Under the pieces are notes generated by a model. The model saw only the letters and a program-made list of their open reading frames with translations, was not told the origin of the DNA and made no database searches. DNA of 6,870 nucleotides from Lachnospiraceae bacterium UBA3287 (GTDB lineage Bacteria > Bacillota > Clostridia > Lachnospirales > Lachnospiraceae), in NCBI GenBank assembly GCA_002362155.1, contig DETN01000095.1, forward strand, positions 5,590 to 12,459, in the 5' to 3' direction. Of this stretch, positions 1 through 6,025 are shown one piece after another (within the stretch, counting starts at the first letter, position 1; every line of letters starts with the position of its first letter). A program made the position numbers and the translations under genes.

Positions 1-1091
1 AGAAGTCCCGATACCTTCAGATCCAGTACCTGGCCCTTGCGCTCGTTGCGCTTGCAGTGCAGGGTCAGGACCTGATGGGTTCCGCCGGCGCAGCCCGCGG
101 TAAAGATCCCGTCCATTTCTGAATCCAGGTTCAGCATACGTCTGCCGGTAATAAGAGATCCGTCCAGCGCCTCTGCTCCCAGCATGCCTACTTCTTCATC
201 CACAGTAAAGATACATTCCAGTGCAGGATGCACGATGGCAGGATCGTCCAGAACTGCCAGCATGAAGGCTACCGCAATGCCGTCGTCACCGCCCAGGGTG
301 GTCCCGTCGGCAGTCAGCCACTCTCCGTCCCTCATAAGGGTGATGGGCTCGCTGTCCATGTTCAGTTCTACGCCCGGGTCCTTTTCGCATACCATATCCA
401 TATGGCCCTGGAGGACAAGGGCAGGCGCCTCTTCAAAGCCGGGGGTCGCATCCGCATAGATGACAACGTTGCCGGCCTGGTCCTGCACATACCGGTATCC
501 GTGATCTTTTGCAAAGGAAACGAGATAATCGCTGATGGCCTGCGTATGGAAGGATCCGTGGGGAATGGCGGAAATTTCTCTGAAAAAGCGGAATACTTCG
601 GCAGGCTCCAGAGAGGATACGTCGTAAGGGTCTCCTTCCATTTCATGGACTTCTTCCGCGCTCATCATGGTCCCTGCAGGCTCAGCCTCCGCAGGTGCTT
701 CCGGAACGGGAACTTCTTCTTCCTTCTTTTCTTCCGCAGGTGCCTCTGCCGCAGGCTCTTCTGCTGCTGCAGGCTCTGCCTCGATAACAGGCTCTTCCTC
801 CACCGCGGCACATTCTTCTGCGCAGACTCCTTCTTCCCCTTCTTCGACAGCCATCTCTTCAGCAGGGGCGGAATCTTCTTCATCTGCAGGTTCTTTAAAA
901 GCCGCTTCTTCTATGGCAGCTTCTTCTGCCTCTGCCGATTCTTCAGCGGCCGTTTCTTCTGCCTTCACAGCTTCTTCTGTCACTACTTCTTCTGCATCAG
1001 CAGCTTCTTCCGTACGGGCTTTAATGACAGGGAAGCCTTCCTCGTCGTAATCCACTTTGATCTTTTTGAAAATCTTGCTTAAGATAGACAT
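1..1091 (-). CDS. pepD: Aminoacyl-histidine dipeptidase (PepD, peptidase M20C) with a long acidic N-terminal extension; 3' end beyond the window
   Basis: This is a two-zinc dipeptidase of the M20C family, which splits Xaa-His and other dipeptides in the cytoplasm. The frame is open from the start to the window edge (363 codons visible), so the C-terminal part of the catalytic region and the lid domain are missing. Visible family motifs are QGHMDMVCEK (H230 metal ligand, D232), LGGDDG (bridging D269), DEEVGMLGA (catalytic E299, ligand E300) and LNLDSE (D323). The usual family N-terminus (LEPAEVFRFFREIS) begins only at about residue 161. Before it are a short basic amphipathic segment (residues 2-12) and a Glu/Ala/Pro-rich stretch (about 27-140). 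The ATG at 1089-1091 is chosen because AAGGAG (1101-1106) sits 9 bases upstream. Met142/Met143 have no comparable site. It lies 47 bp after hisF with no terminator between, so cotranscription with hisHF is likely. The family assignment is firm; true substrates cannot be read from sequence. Confidence 0.93.
   Translation of the reverse strand, partial: MSILSKIFKKIKVDYDEEGFPVIKARTEEAADAEEVVTEEAVKAEETAAEESAEAEEAAIEEAAFKEPADEEDSAPAEEMAVEEGEEGVCAEECAAVEEEPVIEAEPAAAEEPAAEAPAEEKKEEEVPVPEAPAEAEPAGTMMSAEEVHEMEGDPYDVSSLEPAEVFRFFREISAIPHGSFHTQAISDYLVSFAKDHGYRYVQDQAGNVVIYADATPGFEEAPALVLQGHMDMVCEKDPGVELNMDSEPITLMRDGEWLTADGTTLGGDDGIAVAFMLAVLDDPAIVHPALECIFTVDEEVGMLGAEALDGSLITGRRMLNLDSEMDGIFTAGCAGGTHQVLTLHCKRNERKGQVLDLKVSGL
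672..1013 (-). other. Low-complexity acidic Glu/Ala/Pro-rich linker within the PepD extension
   Basis: Codons 27-140 of the dipeptidase encode a stretch dominated by Glu, Ala and, in its second half, Pro. EEA, AEE and EEP units recur, giving a degenerate GAAGAAGC(A/T)-like nucleotide repeat, read on the plus strand as repeated cttcttc. The segment should be strongly negative and disordered or helical, and has no catalytic motif. It contains two cysteines (C90, C94). Such repeats can expand and contract by slippage, so length may vary between strains; this is inference. Confidence 0.8.
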
Positions 1092-1138
1092 TTCTGCACT
1101 CTCCTTCAATTGTTGTTTTGCAGTCCGGCAGCCTTGTC

Positions 1139-1900
1139 TTACATTCTGACCGGGATTCCTTTTTCCTTCAGATATTCCTTGACTTCCATAATCTCCAGTT
1201 CCTTGTAATGGAAAAGGGAAGCCGCCAGGGCAGCGTCCGCTCCGCCGGCGGTCAGGGCTTCATAGAAGTGTTCCTTCGTGCCTGCGCCGCCGGAGGCGAT
1301 GACAGGAATGGAAACGGCATCCGCTATGGTCCTGGTCAGCTCCAGGTCATATCCCGCCTTGGTCCCGTCTCCGTCCATGCTGGTCAGGAGGATCTCTCCG
1401 GCTCCCAGCTTCTGACAGCGCTCTGCCCATTCTACGGCGTCGATCCCTGTATCGATCCTGCCGCCGGACCTGAAGATGTTCCAGCCGCTGCCGTCCTCTC
1501 TGCGCCTTGCATCGATGGCCACCACGATACACTGGCTGCCAAAGCGCATGGCGCCTTCCGAAATCAGCTCAGGCCGGAGGATGGCCGCGGAATTGACCGA
1601 GACCTTGTCTGCGCCTTCCCGCAGTATGGCCTTCATGTCCTCGGTAGTCCGGATCCCGCCTCCTACGGTAAAGGGGATAAAGACCCGCTCAGCCACTCTT
1701 CTGACCATGTCCGCCACGGTATTTCTGGCATCGGAGGTTGCCGTGATATCCAGAAAGACCAGTTCGTCGGCACCGGCCCTGGAATAGGCTTCGCCGCATT
1801 CCACAGGGTCTCCGGCATCCCGCAGCTGTACGAAATTGATGCCTTTTACGACTCTGCCATTGTTGACATCCAGGCAGGGGATGATTCTCTTAGTCAGCAT
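1139..1900 (-). CDS. hisF: Imidazole glycerol phosphate synthase, cyclase subunit HisF
   Basis: HisF is the (beta/alpha)8-barrel subunit of the HisFH complex. It uses ammonia from HisH to convert PRFAR to imidazole glycerol phosphate and AICAR, the fifth step of histidine synthesis, in the cytoplasm. The 253-residue protein has the family's normal length and is intact. Both catalytic aspartates fall at the canonical numbers: D11 in RIIPCLDV and D130 in VVAIDARR. The two phosphate-binding halves of the barrel are visible as TVGGGIR (78-84) with SVNSA, and TSMDGDGT (173-180) with IASGGAGT (201-208). The start is supported by a strong GGAGGGGAG site just upstream, whose first bases overlap the hisH stop codon (TAAGGAGGGG). 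The gap to hisH is 15 bp, so translational coupling is plausible. It is the second gene of the hisH-hisF-pepD run. Confidence 0.98.
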   Translation of the reverse strand: MLTKRIIPCLDVNNGRVVKGINFVQLRDAGDPVECGEAYSRAGADELVFLDITATSDARNTVADMVRRVAERVFIPFTVGGGIRTTEDMKAILREGADKVSVNSAAILRPELISEGAMRFGSQCIVVAIDARRREDGSGWNIFRSGGRIDTGIDAVEWAERCQKLGAGEILLTSMDGDGTKAGYDLELTRTIADAVSIPVIASGGAGTKEHFYEALTAGGADAALAASLFHYKELEIMEVKEYLKEKGIPVRM

Positions 1901-1915
1901 ATTTTTCTCCCCTCC

Positions 1916-2521
1916 TTACAGCCTTACAAAGTTCCTGAGGATCTGCATGCCCACCCGCTCGCTCTTTTCGGGATGGAACTGACAGGCAAAGACATTGTCC
2001 TTTTCCACGGAAGCGTCAATAGTCACGCCGTACTGCGTCTGAGCCGCCACAATATCCCGGTCATCCGCATGCAGGTAGTAGGAGTGCACGAAATATACAT
2101 AGGAGCCTTCCGGCACGTCTTCGAAAAGCCTGCCCTTTTTGGGGTAGGTCAGATCGTTCCAGCCGATCTGGGGGACCTTGCGGCCTTCTCCTTCGGGGAT
2201 CCGGATGATGCGGCCGGGAAGGATCCCGAGGCCCCTGGCGCCCGGGCTTTCTTCGCTCTCCTCAAAAAGGAGCTGCAGGCCCAGGCAGATGCCAAGGAAG
2301 GGGGTTCCCCTGTCCGTAACGGAATGGATCACATCCTCCAGATCATAGTCCCGGATCCTGTCCATGGCGTCGCCGAAAGCGCCAACGCCCGGCAGAATCA
2401 CCTTATCCGCCTTCCAGATCCGGTCCCTGTCCCTTGTCAGGACAGCCTCCTGTCCAAGGAACTTCAGGGCATTTTCAACACTTTTTATATTGCCGGCTTC
2501 ATAATCGATCAGAGCTATCAT
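1916..2521 (-). CDS. hisH: Imidazole glycerol phosphate synthase, glutaminase subunit HisH
   Basis: HisH is the class I glutamine amidotransferase that hydrolyses glutamine and channels ammonia through the HisF barrel for imidazole glycerol phosphate formation. At 201 residues it has the normal length. The N-terminal family signature IDYEAGNIKSV is present. The oxyanion-strand motif is LPGVGAFG (43-50), the nucleophile is C79 in GICLGLQLL, and the rest of the triad is H183 and E185 in QFHPEKS. FVHSYY (144-149) is also typical of the subunit interface. The ATG at 2519-2521 has an AAAGGTG ribosome site (2531-2537), and a sigma-A-like promoter lies about 40 bases upstream. It is therefore the first gene of its transcript. 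The leader is only about 30 nt, too short for a T-box or attenuator. Confidence 0.98.
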   Translation of the reverse strand: MIALIDYEAGNIKSVENALKFLGQEAVLTRDRDRIWKADKVILPGVGAFGDAMDRIRDYDLEDVIHSVTDRGTPFLGICLGLQLLFEESEESPGARGLGILPGRIIRIPEGEGRKVPQIGWNDLTYPKKGRLFEDVPEGSYVYFVHSYYLHADDRDIVAAQTQYGVTIDASVEKDNVFACQFHPEKSERVGMQILRNFVRL

Positions 2522-2557
2522 AAAGCTTTACACCTTTCATTTACATCATTAAAGCGT

Positions 2558-2586
2558 AGTATAGCAATTTTGGAAATCCACTTCAA
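2558..2586 (-). promoter_or_regulatory. Sigma-A-type promoter of hisH-hisF-pepD
   Basis: On the minus strand a -35 box TTGAAG (2581-2586, 4/6 to consensus) is followed by exactly 17 bases and a -10 box TATACT (2558-2563, 5/6). Transcription should start near 2551, about 30 nt before the hisH start codon and just upstream of its ribosome site at 2531-2537. The surroundings are AT-rich compared with the genes. This is pattern matching only, but box quality, spacing and placement agree. Confidence 0.7.
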
Positions 2587-2687
2587 CATTTTGACAGGAT
2601 TTCCCTTTCCTTCCCTGCCATATAGAACCGGAGCCGAAAAACTTGCTCCTGATTCCGCAGGCATGCCGGAGAAGAAGGCTGTCATGC

Positions 2688-2739
2688 AAAAGGCCGTAAC
2701 GGATCCGGTTTGTCAGGACCAGACCCGATACGGCCCTTT
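2688..2739 (-). terminator. Long hairpin terminator after the SGNH hydrolase gene
   Basis: Read on the minus strand, AAAGGGCCGTA (2729-2739) pairs with TACGGCCTTTT (2688-2698) as an 11-bp stem with one G-U wobble. Inside it a second stem continues after one T-T mismatch: CGGG with TCCG, then TCTGGT with ACCGGA, closing on an 8-nt loop. The stem therefore has about 21 pairs. The U-tract is short (TTTT, then GC). It begins about 38 nt after the hydrolase stop and lies upstream of the hisH promoter, so it separates the two transcription units. The short U-tract lowers certainty that it terminates efficiently. Confidence 0.6.
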
Positions 2740-2776
2740 ACGGTCAGAAATCTGTCCGGAATCTCTATTTTCTTTT

Positions 2777-3469
2777 TTACAGATCCGAAAGTCTTTCCAG
2801 AATCGTCACCAGCTGGTCCATTACCAGCTCATAGCCTTCCACGTGCATGTGGACGCCGTCAAGGGTCAGTTCCTTCCTGAGGTTCCCCTTCTCATCCGTA
2901 AGGGGCCCGTTAAGATCCAGGTAAACTGCCTTGTACTTTTCCGAAAGCTCCCTGACAGCCTCATTGGCCCTTTTGATCCTTTCATTCGTGCGGCAGGCAA
3001 AAGCAGCTCTGGTATGGGGATCCGGGGCCGCCTCCAGGTTGGAGGGATAAAAGGCCATTAAGAAGATCTTTACTTTGGGAAGCTTTTCCAGAATGCGCAT
3101 CAGGATGCTTTCATATCTGTCCATAAATTCGGAAAGCACAAAGTCTTCTCCGTTCATGTCGTTCGTCCCGATATTCAGAAAGAGTGCCCCCGGCTCCAGG
3201 TCCAGGATGCAGGGCTCCAGATTTTCCAGAAGCTCCCATGTAGTAAAGCCTCCCACGCCCCTGTTGTAAATGGTATAGGGAAGCTCTCTGCCTAAAAGCA
3301 TCTCATAGACAGGGAACTGTTCCATCAGGCTGGACCCGGCAAAAACAATCTGTCCCTTCCTGGCTTTCCGGTTCAGTTCCCGGAACCTTTCAACCTTCCC
3401 TTCCTTTTCCCGCCTGCTCATTTCTCTGATCATCATGAAGATCATTTCCTGCTTTTCTTTCTCTGTCAT
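2777..3469 (-). CDS. SGNH/GDSL-type hydrolase (lipase/esterase family)
   Basis: This is a predicted 230-residue cytoplasmic esterase-like enzyme of the SGNH fold, in the size range of single-domain members. Conserved blocks in order are: block I IVFAGSSLMEQFP (41-53), with S47 as likely nucleophile and S46 replacing the Asp of GDS; block II YNRGVGG (68-74), giving the oxyanion glycine; block III NIGTNDMN (99-106) with N103; and block V LDGVHMHVEGY (203-213) with catalytic D204 and H207. The fold then ends in a helix. No signal peptide or membrane segment is seen. The start at 3467-3469 is preferred because GAGGAAGG lies just upstream. A longer open frame exists to 3646, but it overlaps the upstream regulator frame, has no ribosome site and adds non-homologous sequence. 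The substrate is unknown; deacetylation of a sugar or lysophospholipid is possible. It appears monocistronic, between a candidate promoter and a hairpin terminator. Confidence 0.88.
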   Translation of the reverse strand: MTEKEKQEMIFMMIREMSRREKEGKVERFRELNRKARKGQIVFAGSSLMEQFPVYEMLLGRELPYTIYNRGVGGFTTWELLENLEPCILDLEPGALFLNIGTNDMNGEDFVLSEFMDRYESILMRILEKLPKVKIFLMAFYPSNLEAAPDPHTRAAFACRTNERIKRANEAVRELSEKYKAVYLDLNGPLTDEKGNLRKELTLDGVHMHVEGYELVMDQLVTILERLSDL

Positions 3470-3517
3470 ATGCGCCTTCCTCTCTGATCTGCTTTTTGGG
3501 GCTTCCATTTTCTTTTT

Positions 3518-3526
3518 TATATAACA
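3518..3526 (-). promoter_or_regulatory. Candidate extended -10 promoter for the SGNH hydrolase gene
   Basis: On the minus strand TGTTATATA (3518-3526) matches an extended -10 element (TG, one base, TATATA). It sits in an AT-rich patch between the broken regulator and the hydrolase, about 50 nt before the chosen start codon. No convincing -35 box lies 17 bases upstream. The hydrolase could instead be read from transcripts entering through the regulator remnant. Confidence 0.35.
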
Positions 3527-3563
3527 GTCTCTGCAGCTCTTTTCGTACTTCCGGCGTCCCGCA

Positions 3564-4253
3564 TCATTCCACCGGGACATAGACACCGATATAGCGTCTG
3601 AACTGGCCCTGGTCCAGGGTCTTGGCAAGCAGGATCCCGTAAACATTGCCGCAGATCCTGTATCCCTGTTTTTTCACATAGCTGAGGACAGGCTTTAGAA
3701 GGTCCACCGTAAAGGTCCCTTCCTCCCCGGCATAGACTACCGTATAGACCGCCTTTCTGGCAGAAATGACAGGAAAGTCCTCTCCACGGGTATCTTCCAG
3801 GGCATCGAGAAAATCACACCGCATACACAGGAGCCAGTCATATTCGTCCACCGGCGTCTCTCCCGAAGTGCTGCTCAGAGGAAAGGAAGCCATTCTTTCC
3901 ACGAAAGAAAAATACCTGTCAAAGTACTTCTTCAGCTTTGAATCCTCGTTGACCGTAAAATCTTTTTTCCCTGAATAGCGCAGATAATAACCGCTGGGAT
4001 ACTCCCCGATCCGATACTTTCCCAATGCCCCCGGGACCTCCTCCAGCAGCTCCTGCATGATTCGGTTCCTCTTTTCCAGCAGGCTGTAATACAGGACTTT
4101 TCTTCGGTAATAGTCCCCCATCTGAAAGAGGCGTTCCTTATAGTCCTCCAGACTGTCACTGTAAAAGATCTGCCGGCGGACAGACTGATCCGCAGCGGCA
4201 ATGACTTCTTCCTGGCCCCCAATCCCCTGCCCGAAAGCATCGTGGACGATCAA
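3564..4253 (-). pseudogene. MerR-type regulator remnant: linker helix plus GyrI-like effector-binding domain, DNA-binding domain missing
   Basis: The open frame can be read as 229 residues from a TTG at 4251-4253, but only the part below about 4170 looks like a native protein. It starts with a charged helix (SDSLEDYKERL to MQELLEEV, about residues 33-73) like the dimerisation helix that follows the winged helix-turn-helix of MerR regulators. It ends with a GyrI/BmrR-like effector-binding domain: YRIGEYPSGYYLRY (81-94), a central DWLLCMRCDF strand, AVYTVVYAGEEG, a helix, GNVYGILL, and a closing IGVYVPVE. No helix-turn-helix is present. Residues 1 to about 28 are the antisense translation of a GH3 gene end lying in the same codon register on the other strand. 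The TTG has no good ribosome site. This is best read as a 5'-truncated, probably untranslated gene. A standalone GyrI-like protein using an internal start (for example Met45) cannot be excluded. Confidence 0.68.
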
Positions 4254-4457
4254 GAAAGCGCCACTTCCGTGCCGGCTATGCGGAAGGCCTGTAAAAACAT
4301 TCTCTATACCACGGTCAACAGCAGGGCCTATGCAGGAGAAGTAAACGGAGGCCTCCCGGCATGGGAAATGAAGCTCCGTGTGATCTCCGGCATCATCCTG
4401 GCTCTGGCAGCAGTCTGTGAGATCCTTCTTGTCCGCAGCTACAGAAAGAAAAAGTAA
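4165..4457 (+). pseudogene. 3' remnant of a GH3 beta-glucosidase-like gene with a C-terminal membrane anchor
   Basis: On the plus strand, the frame ending at the TAA at 4455-4457 reads as the tail of a GH3 glycoside hydrolase. It contains LIRSGNDFFLAP, then SATSVPAMRKACKNILYTTV and NSRAYAGEV, a layout I recognise from clostridial GH3 proteins. It then shows a single hydrophobic segment (VISGIILALAAVCEILLV) and a basic RSYRKKK tail, which would anchor the C-terminus in the membrane. The GH3 catalytic domains are absent. Upstream of about 4165 the same frame is only the antisense of the regulator remnant. A GTG at 4242 could start a 71-residue frame, but no ribosome site supports it. The likeliest history is deletion or rearrangement that removed the rest of the gene. 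The family call rests on recalled motifs and is moderately sure. Confidence 0.6.
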
Positions 4458-4484
4458 ACCATCTGATCAAAGACGGCTTTCTCC

Positions 4485-4530
4485 TCCTTCCGGGTTCCCT
4501 CCCGTTTTCCACCCAAATGACCCGGAAGGA
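4485..4530. repeat. Perfect 11-bp inverted repeat downstream of the GH3 remnant
   Basis: TCCTTCCGGGT (4485-4495) is perfectly repeated in inverted orientation as ACCCGGAAGGA (4520-4530), with a 24-nt pyrimidine-rich loop. It lies 28 bp after the GH3 stop and just before the bidirectional terminator. No T-run follows on either strand, so it is not a classical terminator. It might be an upstream stabilising stem for the GH3 transcript end, or a leftover. Confidence 0.5.
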
Positions 4531-4543
4531 ACTGACTCTTAAG

Positions 4544-4580
4544 AAAAGCCCAGGAAACCGGTCCGGTTTTCTGGGCTTTT
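4544..4580. terminator. Strong bidirectional rho-independent terminator between convergent genes
   Basis: An 18-nt arm beginning AAAAGCCCAGG (4544-4561) pairs with a second arm ending CTGGGCTTTT (4563-4580), with a single imperfect position. On the minus strand the stem is followed by TTTTCTT and lies about 110 nt after the GH5 stop, so it should end the kinase-acylphosphatase-GH5 transcript. On the plus strand it is followed by TTTT, about 90 nt after the GH3 remnant stop. Flanking A and T runs on both sides are typical of terminators shared by convergent genes. The 110 nt between it and the GH5 stop hold nothing else I can recognise. Confidence 0.85.
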
Positions 4581-4691
4581 CCCATGTCTCTTTAGTAGGC
4601 TTGCTTATGCACTTCATGTCCTGTTTTTTTCAGCATTGATTCGGTCAGCCTGACTTAAGGGCGGATCCCGCAGCATTTGAACGGTACATTT

Positions 4692-5975
4692 TCACTGTTT
4701 TTTCAGGTACTCTTCCCAGTATTCACAGACCGCCGTCTTCTTTGCGTTCTGCGTCCCGGTCCTCCCGTATACTTCCGCGATCTCATCAAAGGAAGCCGCT
4801 GAGAGGTCCACCGGTACGATATGCAGATCGAACAGGCTCCATCTGCTGTGATTGTGGTAGAGATCCTCATAAGCATAGGCATTGGCCTTGTAGCACCAGG
4901 ACGAGAAGGACCATCCCTGCTCATCGAACCACTCGAAGCTGTCCTCCCAGTCGCTCTCTTTCCCGAAAGCGTTCCACTCCCCTACGTACACCGGCGTATG
5001 ATAGCCCATCAGATTGTGGAGGCCCCGGTAGAGATTCAGACAGGTCTTCTGTGAGAATATGGACAGGTTGTAGATATGATACTCCATGCAGATATTGTCC
5101 CAGTCATAGCTGTCGAGCCTTGCCCCGTTTACGGGAAAGGAAAAGCATTCGATCAGGATCAGATGGTTTTGATCCTCTTCTCTTACGGCTTTGTAAAGCC
5201 TGTCGTAGAAATCAAAATTCACCTTCCCGCCGAATTTCCCCGGCGCCCTCCTGGGTTCGTTTAAAAGATCATAGGCCGCCACGGTCTTGTTGTCCCTGTA
5301 GTGCTCTGCAATTTTCTTCCACAGGGAAACCGTACTGTCTTCATTTTTCTCATTCCCGTAGAGGTCATACCGGGCGTCGTCCCCGGAGTGAATATCCTGA
5401 TTCTGCGATCCCACTGCACCGTGAAGATCGATCACGGCGTACAGACCGTATCTTTCACACATGTCCACAGCCCAGTCAAGCCTGTCAAAGGCATCCTCGC
5501 GCAGGACATATCCGTCTTCTGTCAGGTTGTAGCAGGTAAAAGGAATACGGACCGTATTCATCCCCAGCTCAGAGATGATCCGGAAGTCCTCCTCCTGAAT
5601 ATACTGATCCAGATACAGATCCTTCAGTTCCCTGATCTGCTCATCCGTCAGATTGGGATTGTCCTTCATGGCCGCATCGGCCCGCACCTGGGTATAGATT
5701 CCGGTATCGTAGTCTCCCACGCTGCTGACCCCCATCCAGAATTCCTGAATGAACCAGTTGCCGAGATTCACGCCCTTAAGCTGCAGCAATCTGCCGTCTC
5801 CGTCGTAAAGGTTTGTCCCACATGCCTGCACAAAACCGTTTCCGCTGTCTATGGAATCCGGCCTGTCAGGGCCGGGATCCTTATGCATCAGGTACAGGAA
5901 AAAGGCGCCGGCTCCCAGGATGACAATGAGTAGTGTTATAAATATCCGGCTGAATACTCTGACTGCTTTCTTCAT
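4692..5975 (-). CDS. Membrane-anchored glycoside hydrolase family 5 (cellulase/glucanase-like)
   Basis: This 427-residue protein has an N-terminal transmembrane anchor (about residues 8-30, after MKKAVRVFSR) with no signal peptidase II lipobox. A short polar linker follows, then a GH5 (beta/alpha)8 catalytic domain that would sit outside the cell. GH5 landmarks are LKGVNLGNW (66-74), NTVRIPF with R143, DLHGA with H185, the acid/base pair YDLLNEP with N239 and E240, EYHIY with H300 and Y302, and the nucleophile E333 in YVGEWN. The opening motif resembles exo-beta-1,3-glucanase-like GH5 members more than classical endocellulases, so the substrate (beta-glucan, cellulose fragments or another beta-linked glycan) is open. 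The ATG at 5973-5975 has GGAG at 5982-5985, six bases away. It is the third gene of the kinase-acylphosphatase-GH5 run, 50 bp after acyP, and is followed by a strong terminator. There is no carbohydrate-binding module. Confidence 0.92.
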   Translation of the reverse strand: MKKAVRVFSRIFITLLIVILGAGAFFLYLMHKDPGPDRPDSIDSGNGFVQACGTNLYDGDGRLLQLKGVNLGNWFIQEFWMGVSSVGDYDTGIYTQVRADAAMKDNPNLTDEQIRELKDLYLDQYIQEEDFRIISELGMNTVRIPFTCYNLTEDGYVLREDAFDRLDWAVDMCERYGLYAVIDLHGAVGSQNQDIHSGDDARYDLYGNEKNEDSTVSLWKKIAEHYRDNKTVAAYDLLNEPRRAPGKFGGKVNFDFYDRLYKAVREEDQNHLILIECFSFPVNGARLDSYDWDNICMEYHIYNLSIFSQKTCLNLYRGLHNLMGYHTPVYVGEWNAFGKESDWEDSFEWFDEQGWSFSSWCYKANAYAYEDLYHNHSRWSLFDLHIVPVDLSAASFDEIAEVYGRTGTQNAKKTAVCEYWEEYLKKQ

Positions 5976-6025
5976 TTATATCTCCATATAGGGAAGAGGT
6001 TTCTTCAGCGGCATGATGATTTTCA

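Noticed and set aside
672..1013. Repetitive cttcttc-rich DNA considered as a CRISPR or tandem-repeat array
   Set aside because: The repeats are degenerate, lack regular spacers and stay in frame with PepD. They reflect Glu/Ala codons.
228..1082. Plus-strand frames opposite PepD, one rich in Phe/Cys/Arg and one in Ser/Ala
   Set aside because: They are the reverse readings of the Glu/Ala-rich extension and the catalytic domain. The repeated composition comes from the GAAGAAGC-like repeat of the real gene.
2587..2620. TTGACA on the plus strand near 2591 as a possible divergent promoter
   Set aside because: No -10 box lies at acceptable spacing, and there is no plus-strand gene downstream to use it.
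2626..2655. GGAGC/GCTCC short hairpin upstream of the hisH promoter
   Set aside because: The stem is only 5 bp with a 10-nt loop and no U-tract, so it is not distinguishable from chance.
1118..3061. A 647-codon open frame on the plus strand spanning hisF, hisH and the hydrolase
   Set aside because: It is antisense to three well-supported genes and crosses two intergenic regions, a promoter and a terminator. Its translation has no recognisable domain and looks like compositional shadowing.
3470..3646. A 59-residue N-terminal extension of the SGNH hydrolase
   Set aside because: It overlaps the end of the regulator frame, lacks a ribosome site and has no SGNH-like content, while the ATG at 3467-3469 has GAGGAAGG upstream.
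4393..4617. 74-residue minus-strand frame across the terminator
   Set aside because: It runs through both inverted repeats and the GH3 tail and has no plausible protein features.
4742..5539. Arg/Ser-rich plus-strand frame opposite the GH5 gene
   Set aside because: It is antisense to an intact catalytic domain with both active-site glutamates, and has no domain or ribosome site.
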